Notes under the pieces: model-generated
The model's database searches: none
What the model saw: only the letters and a program-made list of their open reading frames with translations
Told to the model about the DNA's origin: nothing
Position numbers and translations under genes: made by a program
Source of the DNA: Streptomyces prunicolor NBRC 13075
Lineage (GTDB): Bacteria; Actinomycetota; Actinomycetes; Streptomycetales; Streptomycetaceae
DNA length: 45,846 nt
Assembly: GCF_000367365.1 (NCBI RefSeq)
Contig: NZ_BARF01000140.1
Span: 1-45,846 of the forward strand
Direction of reading: 5' to 3'
Shown here: positions 15,998-24,028 of the stretch, piece by piece
Layout of the letters: the number at the start of each line of letters is the position of its first letter
Numbering within the stretch: the stretch's first letter is position 1

Positions 15998-17455
15998 ATG
16001 AGGAACACAGAGACGCGGCAACAGTCTGGGGCAGCCATGAGGAAGATCGACGAGTTGGGCGTCTTCTGGGTAGAAGACCACGAGGATGACGAGTTGCAGG
16101 GCCGCCTCCTATTCGATCCAGAAGAAGACGGAATCACGCTCTCCCTCATCGGAACCTTCAATTCCGTTCCCCCGAATGAGAACGGCGAGCTAATCCGTAT
16201 CCTAGGGTGGATTGGGAAAGACAAAGTCACCCTGGAGCGTTGCTTTTCTGGAGGCACCTTTCACAGATCTCCGGGAGTCCCAGAAAGCAACTACCGAGCG
16301 AACGCGCTGCTTCTAGGCCATCACGTATCTGAACCTTCACCAGAATTCCAATCAGCTTCCGTTTCGCTGAGTAACCTGGACAACTGGATTGGCCGCAACG
16401 CCATCACTCAAGAGTCGACTTCAAGCGATGAGGACGAGAAAACGCGATATGATTTTACCTATCGCCTGAAGTCCCTCGATGGTGAGGTGTGCAGGTTCTC
16501 CCGCGGGGAGATCGCGCTGCGTTTTGCATGGAACACGAACAGTGATGAATTCCACAGCGTTACACTAAAGCAGTGGCCTGTACTGAAAATCACATACGAT
16601 GAAAGGCGGACTCTAGATGAAATCCAGAAGGACATCGGCCTTCTGGAGAGCTTTTTGACTCTATGCGCTGGCGCCCCAACGAGCATTGACAGGCTACTGC
16701 TACGCCGTCCAGATATTCGAGTTACCATGCTTTCCGGCGAAGAGGGCCCTGCGGAACAAGAGATCGAATTCTTCGCCCAACCCTTGAGGTATAGCGATCC
16801 TCTCGACCGTAAGCCCATCCAGCGACACCGCATGCTTCTCACTTATGACGAGATCGGCGGAATTTCAACCGTTGCAAATTGGCTTGACATTGCGCCGCGA
16901 TTTCACTCTGCGCTCAACTCGCTCATGAGTGTCTGGCGGGCCAAACAAATGTTTGCCGAAAATAGATTTCTGAATGTAACCTTCGCAGCGGAAGCGTTCC
17001 ATCGCATCACTCAGGGTGGCTCCTATATGGATGACGGGGAGTTCAAGGCCCTTCTGCAATCATATATTGACAGCACTCCGGAGGAACATCACCCTTGGCT
17101 GCTCGGAAGGATTTCCTACGGAAACGACCTACCCCTTGTTAAACGACTCCGTCAGCTTGCCGGGCGTTCCGCACCAGCAACGCGTGGCCTGATCAAAAAC
17201 AAAGGGCAATGGGCTGGCCTCCTCTCGCGAGTCCGTAACGAATTGACTCACATGGGAGAAGTCGCACGGTCATTCGGAGGAGCAGAGCTCGCATTCCTCA
17301 CCGAGTCCGTAATTTCAGTCGTCCGGGTCTGCATGCTTCTGGAGTGCGGAGTCGAATCTGAAATTCTTCGAGCCAAGGCGGATTCATATGCAATAATCTG
17401 GTATAAGCCCCGACTGGAACGCGCTCTTGAAGTGGTGCGGCGCGACTTTTCTTAA
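15998..17455 (+). CDS. ApeA-like HEPN protein, candidate anti-phage effector
   Basis: This 485-residue soluble protein reads like the ApeA defence family. Its N-terminal stretch IDELGVFW...LQGRLLFDPEEDGITLSLIGTF (about 18-52) matches the ApeA N-terminal domain pattern. The C-terminal helical part carries RNELTH (R413-H418), the R-x4-H motif of HEPN ribonucleases. Family members act in abortive infection, with RNA cleavage as the likely mechanism. G+C was 45-50% in two lines I counted, against about 70% in flanking genes, and codon use is unlike the neighbours, indicating horizontal transfer. Two starts are possible, 15998 and 16037 (M14); neither has a good Shine-Dalgarno. It stands alone, without an obvious partner. 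Confidence 0.68.
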   Translation: MRNTETRQQSGAAMRKIDELGVFWVEDHEDDELQGRLLFDPEEDGITLSLIGTFNSVPPNENGELIRILGWIGKDKVTLERCFSGGTFHRSPGVPESNYRANALLLGHHVSEPSPEFQSASVSLSNLDNWIGRNAITQESTSSDEDEKTRYDFTYRLKSLDGEVCRFSRGEIALRFAWNTNSDEFHSVTLKQWPVLKITYDERRTLDEIQKDIGLLESFLTLCAGAPTSIDRLLLRRPDIRVTMLSGEEGPAEQEIEFFAQPLRYSDPLDRKPIQRHRMLLTYDEIGGISTVANWLDIAPRFHSALNSLMSVWRAKQMFAENRFLNVTFAAEAFHRITQGGSYMDDGEFKALLQSYIDSTPEEHHPWLLGRISYGNDLPLVKRLRQLAGRSAPATRGLIKNKGQWAGLLSRVRNELTHMGEVARSFGGAELAFLTESVISVVRVCMLLECGVESEILRAKADSYAIIWYKPRLERALEVVRRDFS

Positions 17456-17663
17456 GTTTTTTTGCAGGTATGTAGGGCTCTCTCTCGTGACCGGCTGCTG
17501 CAAAGCCGTATGGACAACGGGTGTCAACGCGGTGCCGTATTGGCTGGGCAACCGTGCTCGCAACCCACCTGGCAGCTAAATCACGCCGTCAGCCTCACGG
17601 TGCCCCACGTGACCAGTATCTCGTCAACCTGACGCTAATCTGGTGAACTCGCCTCTTTGAAGG
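17456..17663. other. Gap between the ApeA-like and Nudix genes
   Basis: A run of seven T begins directly after the ApeA-like stop codon and may act in termination, though the preceding stem is weak. Further right, TAATCT at 17636-17641 is a plausible -10 for the Nudix gene. No coding sequence was recognised. Confidence 0.4.
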
Positions 17664-17691
17664 GATCGGTCTGAGATCCTGGAGACCGATC
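17664..17691 (+). promoter_or_regulatory. 9-bp inverted repeat in the Nudix gene leader
   Basis: GATCGGTCT (17664-17672) and AGACCGATC (17683-17691) are perfect complements with a 10-base loop. The second arm ends immediately before the GAGAGGGG ribosome site (17692-17699). It could be an operator or an RNA hairpin that affects translation. Confidence 0.5.
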
Positions 17692-17707
17692 GAGAGGGGT
17701 CGCAGGT

Positions 17708-18241
17708 ATGGAGTGGAAGACGCATGGTGAGCGGCAGATCTACACGAACAAGTGGGTGAATCTGTGTTTGGTCGACGTCCAGCAGCCTGACGGGCGCAGG
17801 TGGGAGTACCACGTCGTTCGCCTGCGGCACCTGGCCGTGGCCGCCGTGGTCAACGACCGCCAAGAGGTCCTGATGATGTGGCGGCACCGTTTCATCACGG
17901 ACTCGTGGGCCTGGGAGTTGCCCATGGGCCTGGTCGAGGAGAACGAGACTCCGGAGGAGGCGGCGGCCCGCGAAGTCCTGGAAGAGACCGGCTGGCGCCC
18001 TGGAGCCATCAAGCCCCTGATCTACGCCGAGCCGGCCAATGGCATCACCGACTCGCAGCACCACGTCTTCCGTGCGGACGGTGCGACTTACGCTGGACCG
18101 CCCACTGAGAAGAACGAGTCCGACCGCATCGAGTGGATCCCCCTCTCGGAGGTGCGCGGCATGATCGACCGTCGCGAGGTCGTGAGCAGCGGCTCGCTCG
18201 TCGGCCTGCTCTACCTGCTCATGGACGAAGCGATCCGCTGA
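17708..18241 (+). CDS. Nudix hydrolase
   Basis: This 177-residue enzyme has a complete Nudix box: G74, E80, then REVLEETGW at 88-96 (G-x5-E-x7-REUxEExGU). It should hydrolyse a nucleoside diphosphate linked to another moiety; ADP-ribose-type substrates are common for this size but are not proven. GAGAGGGG precedes the ATG at 17708 by 8 bases, and a perfect inverted repeat adjoins that site. Its 3' end overlaps the convergent XRE-TPR regulator gene by 23 bp. The G+C content is intermediate between the ApeA-like gene and the core genes. Confidence 0.9.
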   Translation: MEWKTHGERQIYTNKWVNLCLVDVQQPDGRRWEYHVVRLRHLAVAAVVNDRQEVLMMWRHRFITDSWAWELPMGLVEENETPEEAAAREVLEETGWRPGAIKPLIYAEPANGITDSQHHVFRADGATYAGPPTEKNESDRIEWIPLSEVRGMIDRREVVSSGSLVGLLYLLMDEAIR

Positions 18242-19565
18242 CCGGTGGGAGAAGCGCCCGTAGCCGTGCCTCGAAGGCCAGGGCTACGGGCTCCTGCCTG
18301 TGTGGGGCCAACTGGTCGTAGAACTCCCTGAGATGGCCCGAGACTCTCTCGGAGCCCACTGCCGACGCTGGCTCCAGTGCTTGTGTTGCGGTGTGGCACG
18401 CCTGCTCAAGCTTGCCCTGGTCCAGTTGCGTGCGAGCCAGCCAGAACGAGTGAAACGCCCGGCCGCGTTGGTTGGTGTGGGCCTCGCGCCGCAATGCGTC
18501 CGCGATCAGGGGTTCCGCGGTCGCGGCCTCGCCCAGCCGGCCGTGAGCGATGCCCGTGTCCACGATCAGCTTTGTCTCGTCGAAGTACGTCACCCATGAC
18601 GGGTCCGGGTTGCTCGGCCGGATCTCCTCGAAATGGTGGTGCGCTTCCCCGATCGCCCGGTGAGTGGAGTCCCGGTTGCCGAGCATGGCGTGAGCGAAGG
18701 CTTCACGCATCGACAGCATGGACTGGCCCCGTGGAGTGGTGTCGAGTGCCGAGCGGGCCTGGTCCTGGGCGGCAGTCACGAGGGCCAGAGAGTCCGCAGG
18801 CTTGTCCTGGTAGGTGCCCTGCAAGCTCATACAGGCAAGGACGTTGGCCATGAACTGACGGTCGTCAATCTCCTTGGCCAGTTGCAGTGCCTCGGTGAAG
18901 TACGCGCGAGCCTGGTTGTACTGGCGGGCGTCGAAGTAGGTCCAGCCGGTGAGGCGGGCCAGCTCGGCCGCGATTCCGTACAAGCCCTGCTGAATGGACG
19001 GCGGACGGTTCTCCTTCAAGAGTCCCACCACATGGCGGAGTTGGCCGACGATGGCTGGCCTCAGAGCCTGGCCTCCGTGCTGATCGTCCCGTCGCCAGTA
19101 GTCCTCGATGGACGAGCGAAAAGCTTCAAGTGTGGCCGCGCTCAAGCTCGTTCGCGTAGCCAGCGCCAAGATGCTGTCCACATCAGGGCCAGGTAGAGAC
19201 GCGGGGGTCTGCTGCTCGGGCTCCGGTGCTTGGGGGGGCTCTCGCTCCGTGACCACGAGGGCTTGAGGCGTCTCCCAATCGCGACGTGCAAGCCCCAGCA
19301 TGTGCCCCGGGATGCGCAAGCCGTCCGCGATGCGCTCGACGACGTCCATGTGCTGCAACTGGCGTTGCCCTGCGATCACTTCGCCGACACGGCTGGGCGT
19401 CAGCTCGCAGCGCCTGGCGATCATCGACGGGTAGATGCCTGCCTTCGTCTTCACCAGTCGGAAGACCTTGGCGAAGTCCCGTGACCGACAGGCGCTGATC
19501 ATCTCGGGATCGGTGAGCAGCCTGGCAGGAAGTTCCTGCGGCCGGTCTGCGTCGGGCATTGGCAA
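18219..19565 (-). CDS. XRE-family regulator with TPR C-terminal region
   Basis: This 448-residue protein has an N-terminal helix-turn-helix at about 42-75 (MIARRCELTPSRVGEVIAGQ). A Pro/Glu-rich linker follows at about 105-125, then a long helical region with TPR-like units such as YFDARQYNQARAYFTEALQLA. This class of Streptomyces regulator usually controls neighbouring genes. The region upstream holds a 19-bp perfect palindrome between it and the divergent 76-aa gene. An ATG two codons inside (M3) is an alternative start. Its stop lies inside the end of the convergent Nudix gene. The ligand or partner is unknown. Confidence 0.85.
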   Translation of the reverse strand: MPMPDADRPQELPARLLTDPEMISACRSRDFAKVFRLVKTKAGIYPSMIARRCELTPSRVGEVIAGQRQLQHMDVVERIADGLRIPGHMLGLARRDWETPQALVVTEREPPQAPEPEQQTPASLPGPDVDSILALATRTSLSAATLEAFRSSIEDYWRRDDQHGGQALRPAIVGQLRHVVGLLKENRPPSIQQGLYGIAAELARLTGWTYFDARQYNQARAYFTEALQLAKEIDDRQFMANVLACMSLQGTYQDKPADSLALVTAAQDQARSALDTTPRGQSMLSMREAFAHAMLGNRDSTHRAIGEAHHHFEEIRPSNPDPSWVTYFDETKLIVDTGIAHGRLGEAATAEPLIADALRREAHTNQRGRAFHSFWLARTQLDQGKLEQACHTATQALEPASAVGSERVSGHLREFYDQLAPHRQEPVALAFEARLRALLPPVSGSLRP

Positions 19566-19618
19566 GCTCCCACACTGCGAGGGCTACGCAACGTCGCTGA
19601 TTATCTACTTACCGCAAT

Positions 19619-19637
19619 ATTACCCAAGTTGGGTAAT
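19619..19637. promoter_or_regulatory. 19-bp perfect palindrome, probable XRE operator
   Basis: ATTACCCAAGTTGGGTAAT is a perfect palindrome with 9-bp arms around one base. It lies in an AT-rich stretch 54 bp before the XRE gene start and 48 bp before the divergent 76-aa gene. This position suits an operator controlling both directions. Confidence 0.65.
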
Positions 19638-19684
19638 CAGCCTGACCTTTTGGCACGGGTCCCCCGATCGCGATGCTCCTTCAC

Positions 19685-19915
19685 ATGGCGAGCAACCAGC
19701 AGACCAGACCAGGCATCGGTGAACTGGCGAAGGACAGCGCCCGCGACCGGATCGGCATCGTCATGGGTGAGGTCGGCGGCCGAGTGCAGATAAGGCCCAT
19801 CGGCGGCGGCACCGAATGGGATGCCATGCCGGACAACGTGGTGGCGCTCAGTCCACGAGAGGAACTCAGCGCACGCCTGGCCATCAAGAACGCCAACAGC
19901 CGGGATGGGCTGTGA
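19685..19915 (+). CDS. Small conserved Streptomyces protein, 76 aa
   Basis: The product has the pattern GELAKDSARDRIGIVMGEVG, then VQIRPIGGGTEWDA, and ends SARLAIKNANSRDGL. I recognise this as a recurrent small actinomycete protein of unknown function, often found near XRE regulators. It is soluble and lacks cysteines. ATG 19685 gives the usual start; an in-frame ATG at 19673 is possible and neither has a strong ribosome site. The gene is divergent from the XRE regulator across the palindrome and may open a unit with the GRDP-like protein and kinase genes. Confidence 0.65.
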   Translation: MASNQQTRPGIGELAKDSARDRIGIVMGEVGGRVQIRPIGGGTEWDAMPDNVVALSPREELSARLAIKNANSRDGL

Positions 19916-20109
19916 TGCGCGATCAGCCGATAAGCAGGAGCCCTGTTCACCATCGCGATCAGCGGCTCGTGCGGCCTGGTGATCGGCACGACTCTCGCCA
20001 AGGACCAGTAGACCGGCCGCTCCCGAATGGACTCCAACTCCCGCCTCCGCCTTGCCCGTTCGGGGCCGGCCATCCAACCCACGCACCGTCACACACAAGG
20101 AGTACTCGC

Positions 20110-20553
20110 ATGACGACAACGGCGAACGATCGGAAGACCGGTCGCGCGGTGGCTGGTGAGGAGCTGTTCGAGAGCCTCGCCCACTTCGTGGTCGTCCACA
20201 ACGGACAGTCGCCCCAGCGCGCCGAACGGATCGCGGACCAGGCGGTCGCCTTCCTGGTCACCGCAGCCACGGCCACCGTCCCCATGGTCCCGTCGGACGA
20301 CGTCGACCTCGGCCTGCACGCGCTCATCCTGCACACGAGGGAGTACGCGAAGCTGTGCGAGCGGTACGCGGGCCGCTTCCTGCACCACAACCCGAAGCCG
20401 GGCGGCGGAGGCCGCGACCCGGAGAAGGTAGTCACCTCGGCACGCGCCATGAAGGCGGCCGGGTTCATGGTCTTCGACGACCTGTGGATCGTAGGCGGCA
20501 GGAACCTCGCGCAGTGCGACTCGGACTGCGGCCGACCGTACGGTCAGGCGTAG
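20110..20553 (+). CDS. GRDP-like (DUF1399-type glycine-rich domain) protein, 147 aa
   Basis: AAGGAG at 20098-20103 and ATG 20110 define the start. The central part, LHALILHTREYAKLCERYAG followed by RFLHHNP, matches the conserved core of GRDP/DUF1399 proteins, in which a Trp usually stands where Leu precedes His here. The C-terminal tail reads GRNLAQCDSDCGRPYGQA, with two cysteines after a GGGG linker region, and looks unlike a folded core. An atypical protein kinase follows 71 bp later. The function is unknown. A substrate or precursor role for the tail is speculation based on gene order. Confidence 0.7.
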   Translation: MTTTANDRKTGRAVAGEELFESLAHFVVVHNGQSPQRAERIADQAVAFLVTAATATVPMVPSDDVDLGLHALILHTREYAKLCERYAGRFLHHNPKPGGGGRDPEKVVTSARAMKAAGFMVFDDLWIVGGRNLAQCDSDCGRPYGQA

Positions 20554-20624
20554 CACCCACCACATCAGCGACGCGGCCGACCTCACTCGTGGTGTCGGCC
20601 GTTCGCCTGGAAGGAGAACAGACG

Positions 20625-21461
20625 TTGTCCGCGTCACCCCCTGAACTGCCGATCGTGGTGCTCGACGCGCTCATGCCCTCGGCCCAGCGCCTCGTACTCA
20701 ACCGCCGGGGCTCCATGGTCTGGGAGGTTCAGAGCCATCGGGGCCACTACGCCGTGAAGGTCGGCTATCCGATCGAGGCCACCGCCGACTGGCCCGCCCA
20801 GCCCTGGACCGCCCTCGCACCCGCGCGCGAGGGGGCCGTGCTGCATCGCCTCGGCGCCGTCGACTTCGCGTACGGCGAGTGGGAGCAAGGGACTTGGAAC
20901 TTCCAGCCGTGGCGCGAAGGGCCGGATCTGTACCAACTGTGGGAGCCGTGCCGACGACCTGGCTCGTCCATCGCACCGAGTACCACCGTGGCGGCGAGTT
21001 GCGTCCAGGCGTTGGCCGAACTCCACGCCAAGGGCTGGGTACACGGTGATGTGCAGCCCGCCCACTTCATCGTCGGACCGGAGCAAACCCACCTCATCGA
21101 CCTCGCTCTTGCCCGAGGCGGAGACGTGCCCAAGGGGTACGACTTCCCGTTCCGCGGCTGCCTCGTCCACTACGAGGCACCGGAGATCGCCCGCAGCGTG
21201 CTCTCCACCGGAGAAGCCGAGCCGACCGAGGAGGCCGACATCTACGCGCTCGGCGCCTCCCTGCTCATCTCCGCCACCGGCTGGCGGGCCATGGCGTACC
21301 CGGACGACGCTCCCCGCACGGTGCAGAGAGAAGCCGTGGCGAATGGTCGGCGACGGCCGGTGAAGGTACGTGGTGAACTAGGCGAACTGGTCGACGCGAT
21401 GCTCAGCCCTGCACCAGAGGACCGACCCACCATCTACGAGGTGGGCAAAGCCCTGAACTGA
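20625..21461 (+). CDS. Atypical serine/threonine protein kinase-like protein
   Basis: The start is TTG 20625, chosen because AAGGAG (20611-20616) sits 8 bases upstream and no ATG fits; the product is 278 residues. The kinase fold is visible: YAVKVGY gives the ATP-binding Lys (K45), HGDVQPAHF is the catalytic loop (D142), IDLALA stands where DFG is expected, and YEAPEIA is the APE motif. ADIYALGASL follows. The glycine-rich P-loop is not evident, and the catalytic-loop Asn is replaced by His (H147), so activity is uncertain. It lacks membrane segments. Together with the XRE and GRDP-like genes it forms an accessory cassette. A stem-loop terminator follows. Confidence 0.8.
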   Translation: MSASPPELPIVVLDALMPSAQRLVLNRRGSMVWEVQSHRGHYAVKVGYPIEATADWPAQPWTALAPAREGAVLHRLGAVDFAYGEWEQGTWNFQPWREGPDLYQLWEPCRRPGSSIAPSTTVAASCVQALAELHAKGWVHGDVQPAHFIVGPEQTHLIDLALARGGDVPKGYDFPFRGCLVHYEAPEIARSVLSTGEAEPTEEADIYALGASLLISATGWRAMAYPDDAPRTVQREAVANGRRRPVKVRGELGELVDAMLSPAPEDRPTIYEVGKALN

Positions 21462-21498
21462 ATCCGAAGCGCGGCGACATAGCCCGACAGACATGAGC

Positions 21499-21526
21499 GA
21501 GAGCTCCTTCCGATGAAGGGGCTCTC
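21499..21526 (+). terminator. Stem-loop terminator after the kinase gene
   Basis: GAGAGCTCCTT (21499-21509) pairs with AAGGGGCTCTC (21516-21526) over 11 bp with one G-U pair and a 6-base loop. CCCTCTC follows. It closes the 19.7-21.5 kb unit. Confidence 0.65.
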
Positions 21527-21620
21527 CCCTCTCGGACCTCGGTCCCTTGCCCACCTCACCGGGCCGTACGGGATGGCACGTTCCCCGTCCCTGAAGCCGC
21601 GTGACCTTCAGCCCCATGCC

Positions 21621-21881
21621 TCAACGATCAAGGCCCAGTGCATGAGGAACGCCCCGGACCCAAGCGGCCCGACCCGGTTCTTCCGCGGCGATGCGCTCCA
21701 GCACCTCGCTGAACCGCCGACGCTCACCCGAATTCATCCCGCCGAGCTCATGGGCGACGTCTTCCAGGGTGCTCAACGCCGCATGCGAGTCATGCCCCAC
21801 CTCGACGAGATCCTCCAAGGTCGCCACCGCCGTCAGCAGGGCTCTGACCACTGCGTCTCCCTGAACCACGGCTTCGCCCAC
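21621..21881 (-). CDS. 86-aa protein translationally coupled to nadE
   Basis: The GTG start shares its first G with the nadE stop codon (TAGTG, 21879-21883), a strong sign of translational coupling. The 86-residue product is soluble, mostly helical and acidic, with TAVATLEDLVEVGHD, STLEDVAHELGG, then RRFSEVLERIAAEEPGRAAWV and a short Leu-Asp-Arg tail. The frame keeps typical Streptomyces codon bias. I do not recognise the family. The arrangement suggests it is co-expressed with NAD synthase, perhaps as an accessory protein, but no function is claimed. Confidence 0.72.
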   Translation of the reverse strand: MGEAVVQGDAVVRALLTAVATLEDLVEVGHDSHAALSTLEDVAHELGGMNSGERRRFSEVLERIAAEEPGRAAWVRGVPHALGLDR

Positions 21882-23926
21882 TAGTCGAATCGCCCCAAAT
21901 CCCGCAGCCAAACCGCCGCCGACCCATCCGAAGGCGCCCGCCAGTCCCCCCGAGGCGACAACGACCCCCCCGCCGAAACCTTCGGCCCATTGGGCATGGC
22001 CGACCGCTTGAACTGTGCGAACCCGAAGAACCGCCGACAGAACACCTCCAGCCACGACCGGATCTCGGGCAGGTCGTACGCGACCCGCTTGGCTTCCGGG
22101 AAGCCGGGAGGCCAGGCCCCGCCCTCCACGTCGTGCCACGCATGCCACGCCAAGAACGCGATCTTCGACGGCCGGAACCCGTACCGCAGCACATGGAACA
22201 GCGTGAAGTCGTGCAGCGCGTACGGCCCGATCTTCGACTCCGTCGACTGCATCTCCTCGCCCGGTACCAGCTCCGGACTGATCTCCGTGTCGAGGATCGC
22301 GGTGAGGATCTTGCCGGTCTCCTCGTCGAACTGGTCGCTGCTGACGACCCAGCGGATCAGGTGCTGGATCAGGGTCTTCGGGACGCCGGAGTTGACGTTG
22401 TAGTGGCTCATCTGGTCACCCACGCCGTACGTCGACCAGCCGAGCGCCAGCTCCGAGAGGTCGCCGGTGCCGAGCACGATGCCGTTGCGCTGGTTGGCGA
22501 GGCGGAACAAGTAGTCCGTGCGCAGGCCCGCCTGGACGTTCTCGAAGGTGATGTCGTACACCGGCTCGCCGGAGGCGAAGGGGTGGTCCATCTCCTTCAG
22601 CATCAGGCGTGCCGTCGGCGTGATGTCCAGCTCGGCCGCCGTGACGCCGATCGCCCGCATCAGCGCGTGGGCGTTGTCCTTCGTGTGGTCGCTGGTCGCG
22701 AAACCGGGCAGCGTCCACGCCAGGATGTCGCTGCGCGGGCGCCCCGCGCGGTCCATCGCGCGCGCGGCGACGATCAGCGCGTGTGTGGAGTCGAGGCCGC
22801 CGGAGACTCCGATGACGACCTTCGGGCCGCCGATCGCGGCGAGGCGTTGTTGCAACCCCTCGACCTGGATGTTGTACGCCTCGTAGCAGTCCTGCGCGAG
22901 GCGCTCCGCGTCGGCCGGTACGAAGGGGAAGCGCTCCAGACTCCGGCGCAGTCCCAAGTCCGTGAGCGGCGGGGCGAGTTCGAAGGAAACCGTGCGGAAG
23001 TCGGCCGTCCTCGCCCGGTGGGTACGGCGGTTGTCGTCGAACGTGCCCATCCGCTGGCGCTCCTGCCGCAACAGGTCCAGGTCCACGTCGGCCACCGCGT
23101 ACTCGTCGCCCAGCGGGAAGCGTTCCGTCTCGGCCAGCAGTGCGCCGTTCTCGTAGACCATGGCCTGGCCGTCCCACGACAGGTCCGTGGTCGACTCGCC
23201 GAGGCCGGCCGCCGCGTAGACGTACGCGGCGAGACAGCGGGCGGACGCCGAGCGGCAGAGGAGTTTGCGGTCCTCTGCGCGGCCTACCGTGATCGGGCTG
23301 CCGGAGAGGTTGACGAGGACCGTCGCGCCGGCGAGGGCCGCCTCCGCGCTCGGCGGCACCGGCACCCACATGTCCTCGCAGATCTCCGCGTGCAGGACCA
23401 GGGACGGTACGTCCTGCGCCGCGAACAGCAGATCCACCCCGAACGGCACGTTCTCGCCGCCCACTTGGATCGAACCGCCGCGCTCGTCCGCGCCGTCGGC
23501 GATCTGGCGGCGCTCGTAGAACTCCCGGTAGTTCGGGGGGTACGACTTCGGTACGACGCCCAGGATCCGGCCCCGGTGCACCAGCACCGCGCAGTTGTAG
23601 ATCCGGTTGCGGTGTCGCAGCGGGGCGCCGACGACCAGTACCGGGAGGAGGTCCGCCGAGCCCGTCACCACGTCCCGTAGGGCCGTCTCCACCTCGTCGA
23701 GCAGGGCGTCCTGGAGGAGCAGGTCCTCGATGGAGTAGCCGCACAGGCCCAGCTCCGCGAAGACGGCGACCGCGACGCCCTCCTCGGAGCAGCGGCGGGC
23801 GTGGCGCAGGACGGCCTCGGCGTTGGCGTGCGGGTCCGCGATCACGGTGTGGCCCGTGCAGGCGGCGACGCGGGCGAAGCCGTGCTGATAGATCGACCAG
23901 AAGTTCAGTGGAGGCACGGGGTCCAC
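21881..23926 (-). CDS. nadE: Glutamine-dependent NAD+ synthetase
   Basis: This 681-residue two-domain enzyme amidates nicotinate adenine dinucleotide to NAD+, using ammonia from glutamine. The N-terminal nitrilase-type glutaminase shows its Glu-Lys-Cys triad in FAELGLCGYS (E58), VPKSYPPNYREFYE (about 127) and HAEICEDMWVP (about 183). The C-terminal synthetase has the PP-loop SGGLDSTHAL and later GTGDLSELALGW. Length matches glutamine-dependent actinobacterial NadE. The start is GTG 23926; another GTG three codons inside (23917) is possible, and conserved sequence begins at LNFWSIYQHG. An 86-aa gene overlaps its stop. Confidence 0.95.
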   Translation of the reverse strand: MDPVPPLNFWSIYQHGFARVAACTGHTVIADPHANAEAVLRHARRCSEEGVAVAVFAELGLCGYSIEDLLLQDALLDEVETALRDVVTGSADLLPVLVVGAPLRHRNRIYNCAVLVHRGRILGVVPKSYPPNYREFYERRQIADGADERGGSIQVGGENVPFGVDLLFAAQDVPSLVLHAEICEDMWVPVPPSAEAALAGATVLVNLSGSPITVGRAEDRKLLCRSASARCLAAYVYAAAGLGESTTDLSWDGQAMVYENGALLAETERFPLGDEYAVADVDLDLLRQERQRMGTFDDNRRTHRARTADFRTVSFELAPPLTDLGLRRSLERFPFVPADAERLAQDCYEAYNIQVEGLQQRLAAIGGPKVVIGVSGGLDSTHALIVAARAMDRAGRPRSDILAWTLPGFATSDHTKDNAHALMRAIGVTAAELDITPTARLMLKEMDHPFASGEPVYDITFENVQAGLRTDYLFRLANQRNGIVLGTGDLSELALGWSTYGVGDQMSHYNVNSGVPKTLIQHLIRWVVSSDQFDEETGKILTAILDTEISPELVPGEEMQSTESKIGPYALHDFTLFHVLRYGFRPSKIAFLAWHAWHDVEGGAWPPGFPEAKRVAYDLPEIRSWLEVFCRRFFGFAQFKRSAMPNGPKVSAGGSLSPRGDWRAPSDGSAAVWLRDLGRFD

Positions 23927-23956
23927 TGTAATCGCCTGTAATCGTCAGGGCGACGC

Positions 23957-23999
23957 AATGGGGTGGCGTGAGGTGTGGTGCACCCCACGCCACCCCATT
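23957..23999 (-). terminator. Strong stem-loop between the sedolisin gene and nadE
   Basis: A perfect 14-bp inverted repeat (AATGGGGTGGCGTG at 23957-23970; complement at 23986-23999) surrounds a 15-base loop. It lies 30 bp after the sedolisin stop and 31 bp before the nadE start, so it most likely ends the sedolisin transcript. Confidence 0.7.
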
Positions 24000-24028
24000 A
24001 CAGGTGACTACTTGCTACCGCTACGAGG

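Noticed and set aside
19916..20109. Short hydrophobic frame (AISGSCGLVIGTTLAKDQ) between the 76-aa and GRDP-like genes
   Set aside because: It begins right after a stop codon without ATG, GTG or TTG in a useful place; could be a gene remnant but cannot be supported.
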